Under the pieces are notes generated by a model. That model saw only the letters and a list, made by a program, of their open reading frames with translations. It ran no database searches and was not told where the DNA came from. A program made the position numbers and the translations under genes. Shown here piece after piece: positions 45,536 to 54,140 of a DNA stretch of 64,000 nt. Where the stretch lies: assembly GCF_030817175.1 (NCBI RefSeq), contig NZ_JAUSYY010000001.1:1674001-1738000 (forward strand). The letters are read 5' to 3'. Source of the stretch: Agromyces ramosus (lineage in GTDB: Bacteria; Actinomycetota; Actinomycetes; Actinomycetales; Microbacteriaceae). Every line of letters begins with the position of its first letter. Position 1 is the first letter of the stretch.

Positions 45536-47428
45536 TCAGCGGGGGAGCAGGAGCCCCCGGAAGTAGTCGGCCAGCTCGCCCGTCGCGCCCAGCGGCAACA
45601 CGTTCGCCACGTAGTGATCGGGGCGCACCACCACGACCGCGCCGCCTCGGTCGATGCCGCGGAGCTCGAAGATGTCGTTCCGCGGGTCGGTGGCGTACAC
45701 CTTCTCGTAGTCGATGAGCCCGAACGGCCCGGTGCGCGGGAGGAACACGTCGGGGACCTTCCCGAGATCGACCGCGGTGTGGTCCTGCTGGTACACCACC
45801 TTGACGTCGAACACGCTGTCGAGCTCGGCGCCCTCGGGAGTGAAGGCGAGGAGCGGCGAATCGGATGCCTCGGCCAGCCACTTCGCCCACTCGGCGAGCG
45901 CCGAGGCATCCGACGTCCCCGACCCCGCCGGGTCGGCGAACGCGTAGATGCGCCACCGACCATCGGCGCGATGGTGGTGACCGACGTGCACGGGATTGCC
46001 GTCGGCGACCCGCTCGACCGGTGCCGACTTGAAGCGCTTCCCGACCGGGAAGCCGGTGGCCAGCTCCTGATACGTCGCCTCGGCGATGATCATCGACGGT
46101 GCGTACTGGGTCATGAAGCCGGCCGGGAACTCGGCGGTGCGCACGTAGAAGTCCTCGAGCTCCGACGGGCTGTCGAACTCCTCGGGCTTCTTGGCCATGA
46201 GCGTCGACCACTCCCGGTCGAAGTCGATGAGGTCCTTCGCGACCACGTGACGCTCGGCGTGATAGGTCTCGAGCAGGCGCTCGGGGCTGCGACCGTCGAG
46301 CACGTAGCCGAGCTTCCAGCCGATGTTCCAGCCGTCTTGGATCGAGACGTTCATGCCCTGGCCGGCCTTGGCGCTGTGCGTGTGGCAGGCGTCGCCCGTG
46401 ATGAACACCCGCGGCGCGCGGCCACCCTCGTGATCGACGGGGACGTCGTCGAACCGGTCGGTGAGCCGGTGACCGACCTCGTACACGCTGTGCCAGGCGA
46501 CGTTCCTCACGTCGAGCGTGTAGGGGTGCAGGATCTCGTTCGCCTTGGCGATGACCTGCTCGAGGCTCGTCTGACGCACGGCTCCGTGGTCGTCGGGCGG
46601 CACCTCACCCAGGTCGACGTACATGCGGAAGAGGTACCCGCCCTCTCGCGGGATGAGCAGGATGTTGCCGGCTTCCGATTGGATCGAGCACTTGGTCCGG
46701 ATGTCCGGGAAGTCGGTGACGGCGAGCGTGTCCATGACGCCCCACGCGTGGAATGCCTTCACGCCGAGGTGCTTGGCGCCGATCGCGTCACGCACGGCGC
46801 TGCGGGCACCGTCGGCGCCCACGACGTACTTGGCGCGCACGATGCGCTCTTCGCCCTGGTGCTCGCCGGTCGTGTGCACGAGCGTGACGGCGACCGGGTA
46901 CTCGCCCTCGCCCGTCACCGCGAGCGTGCGGAACTCGTAGCCGTAGTCGGGCCGGATGCGGGCCGGCGAGTTCGCCGCGAACTCGGCGAAGTAGTCGAGC
47001 ACGCGCGCCTGGTTGACGATCAGGTGGGGGAACTCGCTGATGCCCGTGGGGTCGTCGACGGTGCGCGCCGCACGCACGATGCGCGAGCGGTCGTCGGGGT
47101 CGGGCTTCCAGAACGCCATCTCGGTGATGCGATACGCCTCCGCCGTGATGCGCTCGGCGAAGCCGAAAGCCTGGAAGGTCTCGACGCTGCGCGCCTGGAT
47201 GCCGTCGGCCTGCCCGATCTCCAAGCGGCCGCCGCGACGCTCGACGATTCGGGTCCTGACACCGGGGAACTGCGCGAGTTGTGCCGCGGCGACCATGCCG
47301 GCCGGACCGGAACCTACGATGAGCACGTCGACCTGGTCGGGCAGCTCATCGGGTCGGTCGATGCCGACGCCCGCAGCGGGCTGCACCCGCGGGTCACCGG
47401 ACACGTAGCCGTAGTGGTGGAACTGCAC
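45536..47428 (-). CDS. FAD-dependent aromatic hydroxylase (phenol/3-hydroxybenzoate monooxygenase-like)
   Basis: A 630-residue flavoprotein: Rossmann motif VLIVGSGPAGMVAAAQLA (~35-52), RIVERRGGRLEIGQADGIQARSVET, and the FAD-ribityl motif FITGDACHTHSAKAGQGMNVSIQD near 345. The C-terminal thioredoxin-like domain is present, and the length is close to 3-hydroxybenzoate 4-monooxygenase (MobA) and phenol hydroxylase. It hydroxylates a phenolic ring with NAD(P)H and O2. No ring-cleavage gene lies nearby. A symmetrical TTCGATAAACGAA site (47458-47470) is upstream. Confidence 0.9.
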   Translation of the reverse strand: MQFHHYGYVSGDPRVQPAAGVGIDRPDELPDQVDVLIVGSGPAGMVAAAQLAQFPGVRTRIVERRGGRLEIGQADGIQARSVETFQAFGFAERITAEAYRITEMAFWKPDPDDRSRIVRAARTVDDPTGISEFPHLIVNQARVLDYFAEFAANSPARIRPDYGYEFRTLAVTGEGEYPVAVTLVHTTGEHQGEERIVRAKYVVGADGARSAVRDAIGAKHLGVKAFHAWGVMDTLAVTDFPDIRTKCSIQSEAGNILLIPREGGYLFRMYVDLGEVPPDDHGAVRQTSLEQVIAKANEILHPYTLDVRNVAWHSVYEVGHRLTDRFDDVPVDHEGGRAPRVFITGDACHTHSAKAGQGMNVSIQDGWNIGWKLGYVLDGRSPERLLETYHAERHVVAKDLIDFDREWSTLMAKKPEEFDSPSELEDFYVRTAEFPAGFMTQYAPSMIIAEATYQELATGFPVGKRFKSAPVERVADGNPVHVGHHHRADGRWRIYAFADPAGSGTSDASALAEWAKWLAEASDSPLLAFTPEGAELDSVFDVKVVYQQDHTAVDLGKVPDVFLPRTGPFGLIDYEKVYATDPRNDIFELRGIDRGGAVVVVRPDHYVANVLPLGATGELADYFRGLLLPR

Positions 47429-47457
47429 GGCCTCTCCTCACTTCATTGTGGGTCGTA

Positions 47458-47470
47458 TTCGATAAACGAA
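47458..47470. promoter_or_regulatory. Symmetrical site upstream of the monooxygenase gene
   Basis: TTCG-N5-CGAA, i.e. TTCGATAAACGAA, 30 bp before the monooxygenase start. IclR proteins bind similar short inverted repeats, and the local IclR gene is next door. The arms are only 4 bp, so it is a modest candidate. The gap 47429-47577 contains no gene. Confidence 0.35.
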
Positions 47471-47577
47471 CAGTGCATTCTTATATCGCGCAGTCAGTGT
47501 AAGCCCGCGTTGAACGCCAGACAAGCGCTCGACGCGCGGCATGCTCGCGAAGCGCCTCGATGCCAAGATGGCTGAGC

Positions 47578-48537
47578 ATGACGACCGGTCACGAAGTCCA
47601 ACAGCCGACCATCACGCCGGCGAGCGATCATCCACGCTCAACGCGACCACTGCCGAGATGGCTCCTCCTCCTGATCGGGGTGGGTTCGGCGGTCTTCGGT
47701 CTGCTGCCGTGGCTCATCACGGGGCTGCGGCTCCCGCTGCAGAACCTCTGGGCGACTGACACGCTGCCCGGCGACATGCCCCTCGTGCTGCTCCCGTTCA
47801 GCCAGTATGCGGTGTCGCTCATCGTTGCCGTGATCGTCATCGGTTCGGCCGCCGCCGGCGTCGTCGCGCGTTCGATCCGTCGCCGAACGCCGAAGGGAGG
47901 GCTCGCGATGTTCGTGCTCGGCGTCGCTGTGGTGGATCTCGTCGCACTGACGCAGACGGCGGTGGTCGTCGGCGGTGGCCTGCGCGACGATTCGATGTCG
48001 TCGCTCTATCTCACGGCACTCCTCGCCTGTGCGGGCACCGCCATCGTGCTGGGCCTCGGCGTGCTGGCGCTCATCGCGCGCGCCCCGCGCGGCGGCGCGG
48101 TCATCGGGTTGGCTGTGCCGGCGCTGCTGTCGAGCGTCTGGCTGCACGCCCTGCTCTCGCCGCAGGGTCCTGCGTTCATCGGCGAACCGTCGTGGCTGTT
48201 CGATGCCGTGCGCTGGGCGCCTCCGGTGCTCATCGGTGCGGCGATCGCGTGGGGCGGCGTCAACACCGTCGGCCGGCTCATCGCCGCGGTTGCGAGCCTC
48301 CTGATGCTCTGGATCACGCCGGCGCTGCTGACCGCGGTGGCGAATGCGGTCGGCAGCCGGGTGCTGGCCCGCTACCTCGGCGAGATGCTCGACTACGGAA
48401 TCAGCGTGTTCCGCGCGGCGCTGTTCGAGCCGAACCTCGCAGTGCCGCCGCTCGTGGTCGCGGTCGTCGTCGCGGGCGCCGGCATCGCCGCGCGAATGCT
48501 CCTCACGCGTCGCGCACTGCGGCAAGTGCGCTCCTGA
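47578..48537 (+). CDS. Multi-helix membrane protein (hypothetical)
   Basis: A 319-residue protein with about eight predicted helices (WLLLLIGVGSAVFGLLPWLITGL, AVSLIVAVIVIGSAAAGVVA, MFVLGVAVVDLVAL, and others) and a basic loop RSIRRRTPKGG. No family signature is visible. Its 3' end overlaps the convergent decarboxylase gene by 35 bp (48503-48537). The ATG at 47578 is used; the earlier ATG at 47560 lacks a ribosome site. Confidence 0.7.
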   Translation: MTTGHEVQQPTITPASDHPRSTRPLPRWLLLLIGVGSAVFGLLPWLITGLRLPLQNLWATDTLPGDMPLVLLPFSQYAVSLIVAVIVIGSAAAGVVARSIRRRTPKGGLAMFVLGVAVVDLVALTQTAVVVGGGLRDDSMSSLYLTALLACAGTAIVLGLGVLALIARAPRGGAVIGLAVPALLSSVWLHALLSPQGPAFIGEPSWLFDAVRWAPPVLIGAAIAWGGVNTVGRLIAAVASLLMLWITPALLTAVANAVGSRVLARYLGEMLDYGISVFRAALFEPNLAVPPLVVAVVVAGAGIAARMLLTRRALRQVRS

Positions 48538-49885
48538 CGGCGCCGATCGTGCGTTCGACGGCCGTGGCATCCGTGCCCCGATTGCTCACCGAGAAACGCA
48601 CGATGGCGCGATCATGCCACCGCGACGGCGAGGCCCAGGCCACGCCGTCAGCGCGAAGGCGATCGGCGAGCGCCCCCGTGAGCGTGTCGTCGTCTGCGGC
48701 GACGCACACCTGGGTGAACACCACGTCGTTCAGCACCTCGAGTCCCGGCGTCTCGGCGAAGCCGTCGGCGAGCCCCTTCGCCGCCGCGACCATCCCGTCG
48801 ACGAGGTCGGCGACTCCGTGCCGTCCCAATGTGCTGAGCGTCGCCCACACGGGGATGCCGCGCGCGCGCCTCGAGAGCTCGGGCGTGTGGTCGTAGGGTT
48901 CGGCCACGGCGCCGACCTCCGGCAGGTACGCGGCATGGATGGCGAGCGCGGCACCCATCGCCGCTTCATCGGCGACGATCGCGACCCCGCTGTCGTAGGG
49001 CACGTCGAGGGTCTTGTGCGCGTCGGTCGCCCACGAGTCGGCGGCCTCGTAGCCGGCGACCAGGTGCCGCAGCGCCGGGCTCGCTCCAGCCCAGAGACCG
49101 AAGGCACCGTCGATGTGCACCCACGCGCCCGCCGCATGCGCGACGGCGATCGCTGCGGCGAAGTCGTCGAACGCTCCGGAGTGCACGTCGCCCGCCTGGA
49201 GAGCGACGATCACCGGGCCGTCGTCTTGACCCAATGCGGCGACGAGCCCGTCGACGTCGATGCGTCCCTGCGGATCCGCGCCGACCGTGCGGGGCAGGCC
49301 GAAGCCCGCCATTCGGCCCGCGACGACCATGGAACTGTGCACCGCATCGCCGGCGAGGAACCGGACGCGCGGGGCGCCTTGCAATCCGTGCCGTTCGACA
49401 TCCCACCCCGCTGCCCGCAGCACACTCCCGCGCGCCGCCAGCAGGCAGGAGAAGTTGGCCATCGTTGCTCCCGTGACGAACCCGACGCCTGATCCCGCGG
49501 GAAGGCCGAGCAGGTCGAGCAACCATGCGGCCGCGAGCTCCTCCACGGCGGCGGCGCCGGGAGTCGGGGTGCGCGACCCCGTGTTCTGATCCCACGCGGA
49601 GACCAGCCAGTCCGCGGCCAGGGCTGCCGGATAGGTGCCGCCGATCACGAACCCGTAGAACCGGGGCGACGCCATCGCGATGAGGCCGGGTTCGATGGCG
49701 GTCGCGAGATGGTCGACGACGGCCGCGGCATCCTGCCCCTCGTCGGCGAGTATGCGACCGAGTGCGTCCTTGATCTCATCGACGTCGGCGTTCGGGTTGA
49801 TCGGACGCTGGGCGACTGACGCGAGCCAGTCGCGCGCCCGCTGTTCGGCCACGCGCAGCGCCTCGGAATACTCGTCTTCGGGCAT
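48503..49885 (-). CDS. PLP-dependent group II decarboxylase (aromatic-L-amino-acid decarboxylase type)
   Basis: A 460-residue PLP enzyme: SPRFYGFVIGGTYPAALAADWLVSAWDQN, GFVTGATMANFSCLLAARG, HIDGAFGLWAGASP (PLP-binding Asp region) and the Schiff-base Lys in WATDAHKTLDVPYDSG. The distant C-terminal region carries RFSVSNRGTDATAVERTIGAV. Members make amines from aromatic or acidic amino acids; here the substrate is not known. The ATG at 49885 has GGGGAG 5 nt upstream. Convergent overlap of 35 bp with the preceding gene. Confidence 0.87.
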   Translation of the reverse strand: MPEDEYSEALRVAEQRARDWLASVAQRPINPNADVDEIKDALGRILADEGQDAAAVVDHLATAIEPGLIAMASPRFYGFVIGGTYPAALAADWLVSAWDQNTGSRTPTPGAAAVEELAAAWLLDLLGLPAGSGVGFVTGATMANFSCLLAARGSVLRAAGWDVERHGLQGAPRVRFLAGDAVHSSMVVAGRMAGFGLPRTVGADPQGRIDVDGLVAALGQDDGPVIVALQAGDVHSGAFDDFAAAIAVAHAAGAWVHIDGAFGLWAGASPALRHLVAGYEAADSWATDAHKTLDVPYDSGVAIVADEAAMGAALAIHAAYLPEVGAVAEPYDHTPELSRRARGIPVWATLSTLGRHGVADLVDGMVAAAKGLADGFAETPGLEVLNDVVFTQVCVAADDDTLTGALADRLRADGVAWASPSRWHDRAIVRFSVSNRGTDATAVERTIGAVRSALAAVRDA

Positions 49886-50030
49886 GGACGCTCCCCTCGT
49901 ACAACGAGCCCATCTTGCTCCCAGGTGGCCGGTGCGGCAATCGGTGATCTCCTTCGCGGCCACCGAATTCATCGGGACGGTCGGACGGGACCGCTTGCGC
50001 CCGATGGCCGAGATGTGAGACCTTCGGGAC

Positions 50031-50048
50031 GATGTTGACGTCAACATC
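50031..50048. promoter_or_regulatory. Perfect 18-bp palindrome upstream of the GH5 gene
   Basis: GATGTTGACGTCAACATC is its own reverse complement. Its centre is 50 bp upstream of the GH5 start. The core TTGACGTCAA has the look of a LacI-family operator, as found before glycoside hydrolase genes in actinobacteria. No LacI gene is in the window, so the repressor would be encoded elsewhere. Confidence 0.7.
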
Positions 50049-50089
50049 CCGCATTCAGGCGCACCGATGCGCCGAATGATTGGAGACCG

Positions 50090-51496
50090 ATGAGAAACGC
50101 ACTCGGAATCGTCCTCGGGGCAGCCCTGCTCGTCGCGGTGGCCGCTCCGCTCCCGGCCGTCGCCGCTCCCTCGACCGGGCCCGACGGCACGAGCGAGTTC
50201 CGCGGGGTCAACTGGGCCGACCCACGCGACAACTACGCCGACGACGAGGTCGTGCCCTCGGGCTTGAGCACTGCTGACGACTACCGCACGACGTACGCCA
50301 AGGCGTCGGATATCGTCATGGAGTTCCGCCACGAGGTGGGCGCCAACACGGTGCGGCTGCCCATCAATCCCTCGAGCGTGGGCACGGACTGGTGGGAATC
50401 GTACCAAGGCGCTATCGACGCCGCCGCCCGACACGGGTTCAAGGTCATCCTCAGCTACTGGGAGGGCGACGACGCCAAGGACGGCCGGGCCGACGACCAG
50501 GCGGCGTTCGACGCGATGTGGGACATCGTGGTCGCGGAGTACGGGAAGAACCCCCACGTGTACTTCGAGCCGATGAACGAGCCATTCGGGTACACCCTCG
50601 ACGAATGGGTCTCCATCAGCTCGGACTGGCTCGATGCCCACAGTGACGTCCCGCGCAAGCGAGTGATCATCTCCGGCACCGGCTACAACGACGACGTCAC
50701 GGGCGTCGGCGGGGCCGAAGAGCTCGACGGGACACTGCTGTCGTTGCACTTCTACGGGTTCTGGGCGAGCCACACCACCGAAGACGAGTGGAAGCAGAAC
50801 CTGCTGCCCCGAATCGGCGAGTACGGCTGGCGCACCGTCGTCTCCGAGGCGGGCTCGCCGATGACGACGGGACTCAACTACGGCAATCACGAGGGCGACG
50901 TCTACACGTCGTACCTCGGTGCGCTCACCGAGGTCGCCCGCGACCAGGGCATCGGCCTCGTGTACTGGCCGGGCCTGCGCACCGACGACGCGTACACGCT
51001 CACGACCGTGAGCGCTGATGGCGGCCTCGACGTGACGAACGAGTCGGGCCTGGCGCAGATCCAGTGGGGCTGGGGCCTCGTCAAGGACGAGCAGCTCAAC
51101 ACCCTGCCTCCCGCCCCTCCCGGCGAGCCCCTCGTGAACGTGAAGCACGGAGTGTGCGTCGACGTGCCGGGATTCTCGACGACGGCGGGCACCACGCTCG
51201 GGCTCTGGTACTGCAACGGGGGCGGGAACCAGTCGTTCGACTGGACGGCGGAGCACGAGCTCACGATCTACGGTGACATGTGCGTGGCGCCGGTCGGGCC
51301 CGTCGTCGCGGGCGGCTCCCTCATGATCGCCGACTGCACGGGCGCGATCGACCAGCAGTGGGCGCTCAACGGCGACCTCACGATCAGCAGCGGCGCGAAT
51401 CCCAGCCTCTGCCTCGCCGCACCGGAGAACGACTGGGGTCTCGCGCTCGCGACGTGCGACGCGACCACCGCGACCCAGCAGTGGACTCGCGGGTAG
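50090..51496 (+). CDS. Secreted GH5 endoglucanase-like enzyme with ricin-type lectin (CBM13-like) domain
   Basis: A 468-residue secreted enzyme. The first ~26 residues are a signal peptide ending AVAA-PST. The GH5 barrel follows: RGVNWADP, NTVRLPINPSS, the acid/base Glu in HVYFEPMNEPFGY and the nucleophile Glu in RTVVSEAGSPM. From about residue 355 a beta-trefoil lectin starts: CVDVPGF, LWYCNGGGNQSFDW, MCVAP...CTGAIDQQWALN, CLAA...CDATTATQQW, three repeats each with a Q-x-W motif. It likely cuts beta-1,4-linked polysaccharide such as cellulose, mannan or xylan; the linkage is not decided. It is single, with an 18-bp palindrome upstream and a strong terminator after it. Confidence 0.92.
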   Translation: MRNALGIVLGAALLVAVAAPLPAVAAPSTGPDGTSEFRGVNWADPRDNYADDEVVPSGLSTADDYRTTYAKASDIVMEFRHEVGANTVRLPINPSSVGTDWWESYQGAIDAAARHGFKVILSYWEGDDAKDGRADDQAAFDAMWDIVVAEYGKNPHVYFEPMNEPFGYTLDEWVSISSDWLDAHSDVPRKRVIISGTGYNDDVTGVGGAEELDGTLLSLHFYGFWASHTTEDEWKQNLLPRIGEYGWRTVVSEAGSPMTTGLNYGNHEGDVYTSYLGALTEVARDQGIGLVYWPGLRTDDAYTLTTVSADGGLDVTNESGLAQIQWGWGLVKDEQLNTLPPAPPGEPLVNVKHGVCVDVPGFSTTAGTTLGLWYCNGGGNQSFDWTAEHELTIYGDMCVAPVGPVVAGGSLMIADCTGAIDQQWALNGDLTISSGANPSLCLAAPENDWGLALATCDATTATQQWTRG

Positions 51497-51514
51497 CAGC
51501 CGGCTGACGACTGA

Positions 51515-51550
51515 AGCGCGCCTGCCTCCCCATCGGGTGGCAGGCGCGCT
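51515..51550. terminator. Bidirectional terminator between GH5 and ABC-2 permease
   Basis: AGCGCGCCTGCC (51515-51526) and GGCAGGCGCGCT (51539-51550) are perfect 12-bp arms around a 12-nt loop, 18 bp after the GH5 stop and 28 bp after the opposite-strand ABC-2 permease stop. A T-rich stretch follows on the plus strand (CCTCTCGGTTC). Confidence 0.75.
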
Positions 51551-51578
51551 CCTCTCGGTTCGCGAACAGCGCCCCGCG

Positions 51579-52343
51579 TCAGCTGAGCTTGCGTCGGTAG
51601 ATCGCGATCGCGAAGGCGTAGGCGACGACGAGTATGCCGACGAGCCAAGCGAGGGCGATCCAGATGTCACTGCCGACCGGTTCTCCGGCGAACAGCGCTC
51701 GGATCGAGTTCACGATCGACGTCACGGGCTGGTTCTCGGCGAACCAGGCGACCGGGGCGGGCATCGTGTCGGTGGGCACGAACGCCGAGCTGATGAACGG
51801 CAGGAAGATCAGCGGGTAGCTGAACGCGCTCGCGCCATCGACCGTCTTCGCCGAGAGCCCGGCGATCACGGCCAGCCAGGTGAGAGCCAGGGTGAAGAGG
51901 ATCAGGATGCCGGCGACCGCAAGCCACGCGCCGACGGATGCTCCGGTGCGGAACCCCATGATGAACGCGACGCCGATGACGATCGCGACCGAGATCAGGT
52001 TCGAGACGAGCGAGGTCAGCACATGCGCCCAGAGCACGCTCGATCTCGCGATCGGCATGGACTGGAAGCGTTCGAAGATGCCGCCCTGCATGTCGAGGAA
52101 CAACCGGTACGCGGTGTACGCGATGCCCGAGGCGATGGTGATCAGCAGGATGCCGGGGAGCATGTAGTTGATGTACGACTCATCGGATCCGGTGTTGATC
52201 GCGCCGCCGAGCACGTACACGAAGAGCAGCATCAGCGCGATCGGAGTCACCGCGGTGGTGATGATCGTGTCGGGGCTTCGCAGGATGTGGGTCAGCGAGC
52301 GGCCGGTGAGGACCCGGGTGTCACTGAGGACGTGGGTGGTCAT
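51579..52343 (-). CDS. ABC-2 type exporter permease
   Basis: A 254-residue permease with six predicted helices. The N-terminal MTTHVLSDTRVLTGRSLTHILRSPDTII and the ERFQSMPIARSSVLWAHVLTSL segment are typical for DrrB-like daunorubicin-type exporters. With the next ATPase it exports a drug or lipid. The ATG at 52343 overlaps the ATPase stop (ATGA). Confidence 0.9.
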   Translation of the reverse strand: MTTHVLSDTRVLTGRSLTHILRSPDTIITTAVTPIALMLLFVYVLGGAINTGSDESYINYMLPGILLITIASGIAYTAYRLFLDMQGGIFERFQSMPIARSSVLWAHVLTSLVSNLISVAIVIGVAFIMGFRTGASVGAWLAVAGILILFTLALTWLAVIAGLSAKTVDGASAFSYPLIFLPFISSAFVPTDTMPAPVAWFAENQPVTSIVNSIRALFAGEPVGSDIWIALAWLVGILVVAYAFAIAIYRRKLS

Positions 52344-53158
52344 CGTGGTTCCCTTCCTGCCTGGACCACGCCGTCGGTGCGGTCGTCTTCGGTGTCGGTC
52401 TCGCCGGTGTCGCCGACGAGGGTGAGGAAGACCTCTTCGAGAGAGGGCTGCTTCTCGATGTACTCGACCTTGGCCGCCGGGAGGAGGCGCTTCAGTTCGG
52501 CGAGGGTGCCGTTCTGGATGATCGTGCCCTTGTGCAGGATCGCGATGCGGTCGGCGAGATGCTCGGCCTCGTCGAGATACTGCGTCGTGAGCAGCACGGT
52601 CGTGCCGCTCTCGGCAAGCTTCTTGATCGTCTGCCACACGTCGATGCGCGCCTGCGGGTCGAGACCCGTGGTCGGCTCATCGAGGAAGATGATCGGCGGG
52701 TTGCCGATCAGGCTCATCGCGATGTCGAGCCGGCGTCGCATGCCGCCGGAGTAGGTGCCGGCCTTTCGGCCACCCGCTTCGGTGAGTGAGAAGCGGGCGA
52801 GCAGCTCGTCGGCGATCGCTCCGGGGTTCTTCAGGTGACGGAGCTTCGCGATGAGCACGAGGTTCTCCCGACCGGTGAGCACTTCATCCACCGCGGCGAA
52901 CTGGCCGGTCAGGCTGATCGACTCACGCACATCGCCGGCGTTCGCGTCGACGTCGAAGCCGTGCACCGTGGCCGAGCCCGCGTCGGCCTTCAGCAGCGTC
53001 GACAGGATTCGCACGAGCGTGGTCTTGCCGGCGCCATTGGAGCCGAGCAGCGCGAAGATGCTGCCCCGCTTGACCTCGAAATCGACGCCCCGCAACACCT
53101 GCAGGTCTTTGAACGACTTCTCGATGCCTTGTACGCGGATGGCTGCTTCGGTGGTCAT
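52340..53158 (-). CDS. ABC-2 type exporter ATP-binding protein (DrrA-like)
   Basis: A 272-residue ATPase with Walker A GSNGAGKTTL, signature YSGGMRRRLDIAMSLIG, Walker B IIFLDEPTTGLDP and the DrrA C-terminal regulatory part (IEKQPSLEEVFLTLVGDTG). It powers the permease next to it. ATGA overlaps join it to both neighbours (52340-52343 and 53155-53158), so four genes (padR, DUF1048, ATPase, permease) form one operon. Confidence 0.93.
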   Translation of the reverse strand: MTTEAAIRVQGIEKSFKDLQVLRGVDFEVKRGSIFALLGSNGAGKTTLVRILSTLLKADAGSATVHGFDVDANAGDVRESISLTGQFAAVDEVLTGRENLVLIAKLRHLKNPGAIADELLARFSLTEAGGRKAGTYSGGMRRRLDIAMSLIGNPPIIFLDEPTTGLDPQARIDVWQTIKKLAESGTTVLLTTQYLDEAEHLADRIAILHKGTIIQNGTLAELKRLLPAAKVEYIEKQPSLEEVFLTLVGDTGETDTEDDRTDGVVQAGREPR

Positions 53159-53529
53159 CGCTCTTCCTTCCCTTCGAGGTTCTGGATGGTTTCGGTGAGG
53201 CGGTTGCGCTCCTTGTCGATCCAGCGCTTGCCGGCGTACGCCGCGGCGAATGCCTCGGCGAACTCGACCGGGTCGTCGCCGACGATGTCCTCGATCGGCG
53301 TCCCGTCGACGGCGGCCCGCTCCCACAGGTCGGCGAAGTCGTTCAGCATCGTGATCATCACCGCGGAGTCGCCGTCGGTGATGCCGCCGTTGTACATGAA
53401 GTAGCGCTCGAAGGCCTTCGCGGCGGTGCCGTAGGGCTCGGGCAGGGCCGCGATGCGGGCCTTGTACTGGCGGTACGCCTTCTTGTCGTCGAGCGATCCG
53501 GTGATCAGCTCGTACCACTTCGCAGCCAT
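53155..53529 (-). CDS. DUF1048 family protein
   Basis: A 124-residue protein: MAAKWYELITGSLDDKKAYRQYKARIAALPEPYGTAAKAFERYFMYNGG is the DUF1048 start, followed by a helical acidic part (DFADLWERAAVDGTPIEDIVGDDPVEFAEAFAAAYAG) and WIDKERNRLTETIQNLE. Genes of this family often stand between a PadR gene and an ABC exporter; its job is unknown. The start at 53529 has GGGAG upstream, and the gene is 2 bp after padR. Confidence 0.88.
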   Translation of the reverse strand: MAAKWYELITGSLDDKKAYRQYKARIAALPEPYGTAAKAFERYFMYNGGITDGDSAVMITMLNDFADLWERAAVDGTPIEDIVGDDPVEFAEAFAAAYAGKRWIDKERNRLTETIQNLEGKEER

Positions 53530-53531
53530 GA

Positions 53532-53882
53532 CTACTCTCCCTCTTCGTTCGTTCGTTCGATCCGGTGGTGGAGCTGTTCGATCCGTTCTGCGAGGAAGCT
53601 CCACGTCCTCCAGAACTCCTCGAGGTAGGCGCCGCCCTGTGCGTTGATCGTGTAGACCTTGCGCGGCGGCCCCTTCTCTGACGGGACCTTCTCGACGTCG
53701 ACGAAGCCGCGCTGTTCGATCCTGACCAGCAGGGCGTACACGGTGCCTTCGGCGATGTCGGAGAAGCCCTGGTCGCGCAATCGTGCAGTGATCTCGTAGC
53801 CGTATGCCGGCTGCACTGCCAGGATCGCGAGGACGATGCCCTCGAGCGTGCCCTTGAGCATCTCGGTCGTCTGCTTGCCCAT
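53532..53882 (-). CDS. PadR family transcriptional regulator
   Basis: A 116-residue repressor with a winged-helix domain (MLKGTLEGIVLAILAVQPAYGYEITARLRDQGF, AEGTVYALLVRIEQRGFVDVE, GPPRKVYTINAQGGAYLEEF) and a short C-terminal dimer helix (WSFLAERIEQLHHRIE). It probably represses the exporter operon and itself until an effector binds. Three symmetrical sites lie directly upstream, the nearest 32 bp from its start. Confidence 0.92.
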   Translation of the reverse strand: MGKQTTEMLKGTLEGIVLAILAVQPAYGYEITARLRDQGFSDIAEGTVYALLVRIEQRGFVDVEKVPSEKGPPRKVYTINAQGGAYLEEFWRTWSFLAERIEQLHHRIERTNEEGE

Positions 53883-53913
53883 GGAACCCCTCCTTTCACT
53901 ATTCGGTGGTGAT

Positions 53914-53970
53914 GAGTACTAGTACTCGGTGTCGTTGACTACCGGTACATAGTAAGCATGAGTACCGGTA
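53914..53970. promoter_or_regulatory. Three evenly spaced PadR-type palindromes
   Basis: GAGTACTAGTACTC (53914-53927), TACCGGTA (53940-53947) and TACCGGTA (53963-53970) are all palindromic around GTAC-like half-sites. Their centres (53920.5, 53943.5, 53966.5) are exactly 23 bp apart. They lie just upstream of padR, so they are candidate operators for that repressor. Confidence 0.75.
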
Positions 53971-54140
53971 GATAGCAACACTGAATACCAAACTCGTGAA
54001 GGCGTGCAAGCGCCGGCGCATATCGGGAACATATGCGTTTCACGAGACGCCGAGGCAACAGCCCACTTGGTGCACTGGAGTGACCGAACCTGCGCAACCA
54101 CCGATTCCACCCGCCCCACGCGGGGGAGAGCGAGCCTCCC

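Noticed and set aside
49886..51670. Extension of the PLP decarboxylase frame upstream to 1055 codons
   Set aside because: The upstream part is antisense to the GH5 gene and the ATG at 49885 has a good ribosome site and standard family start.
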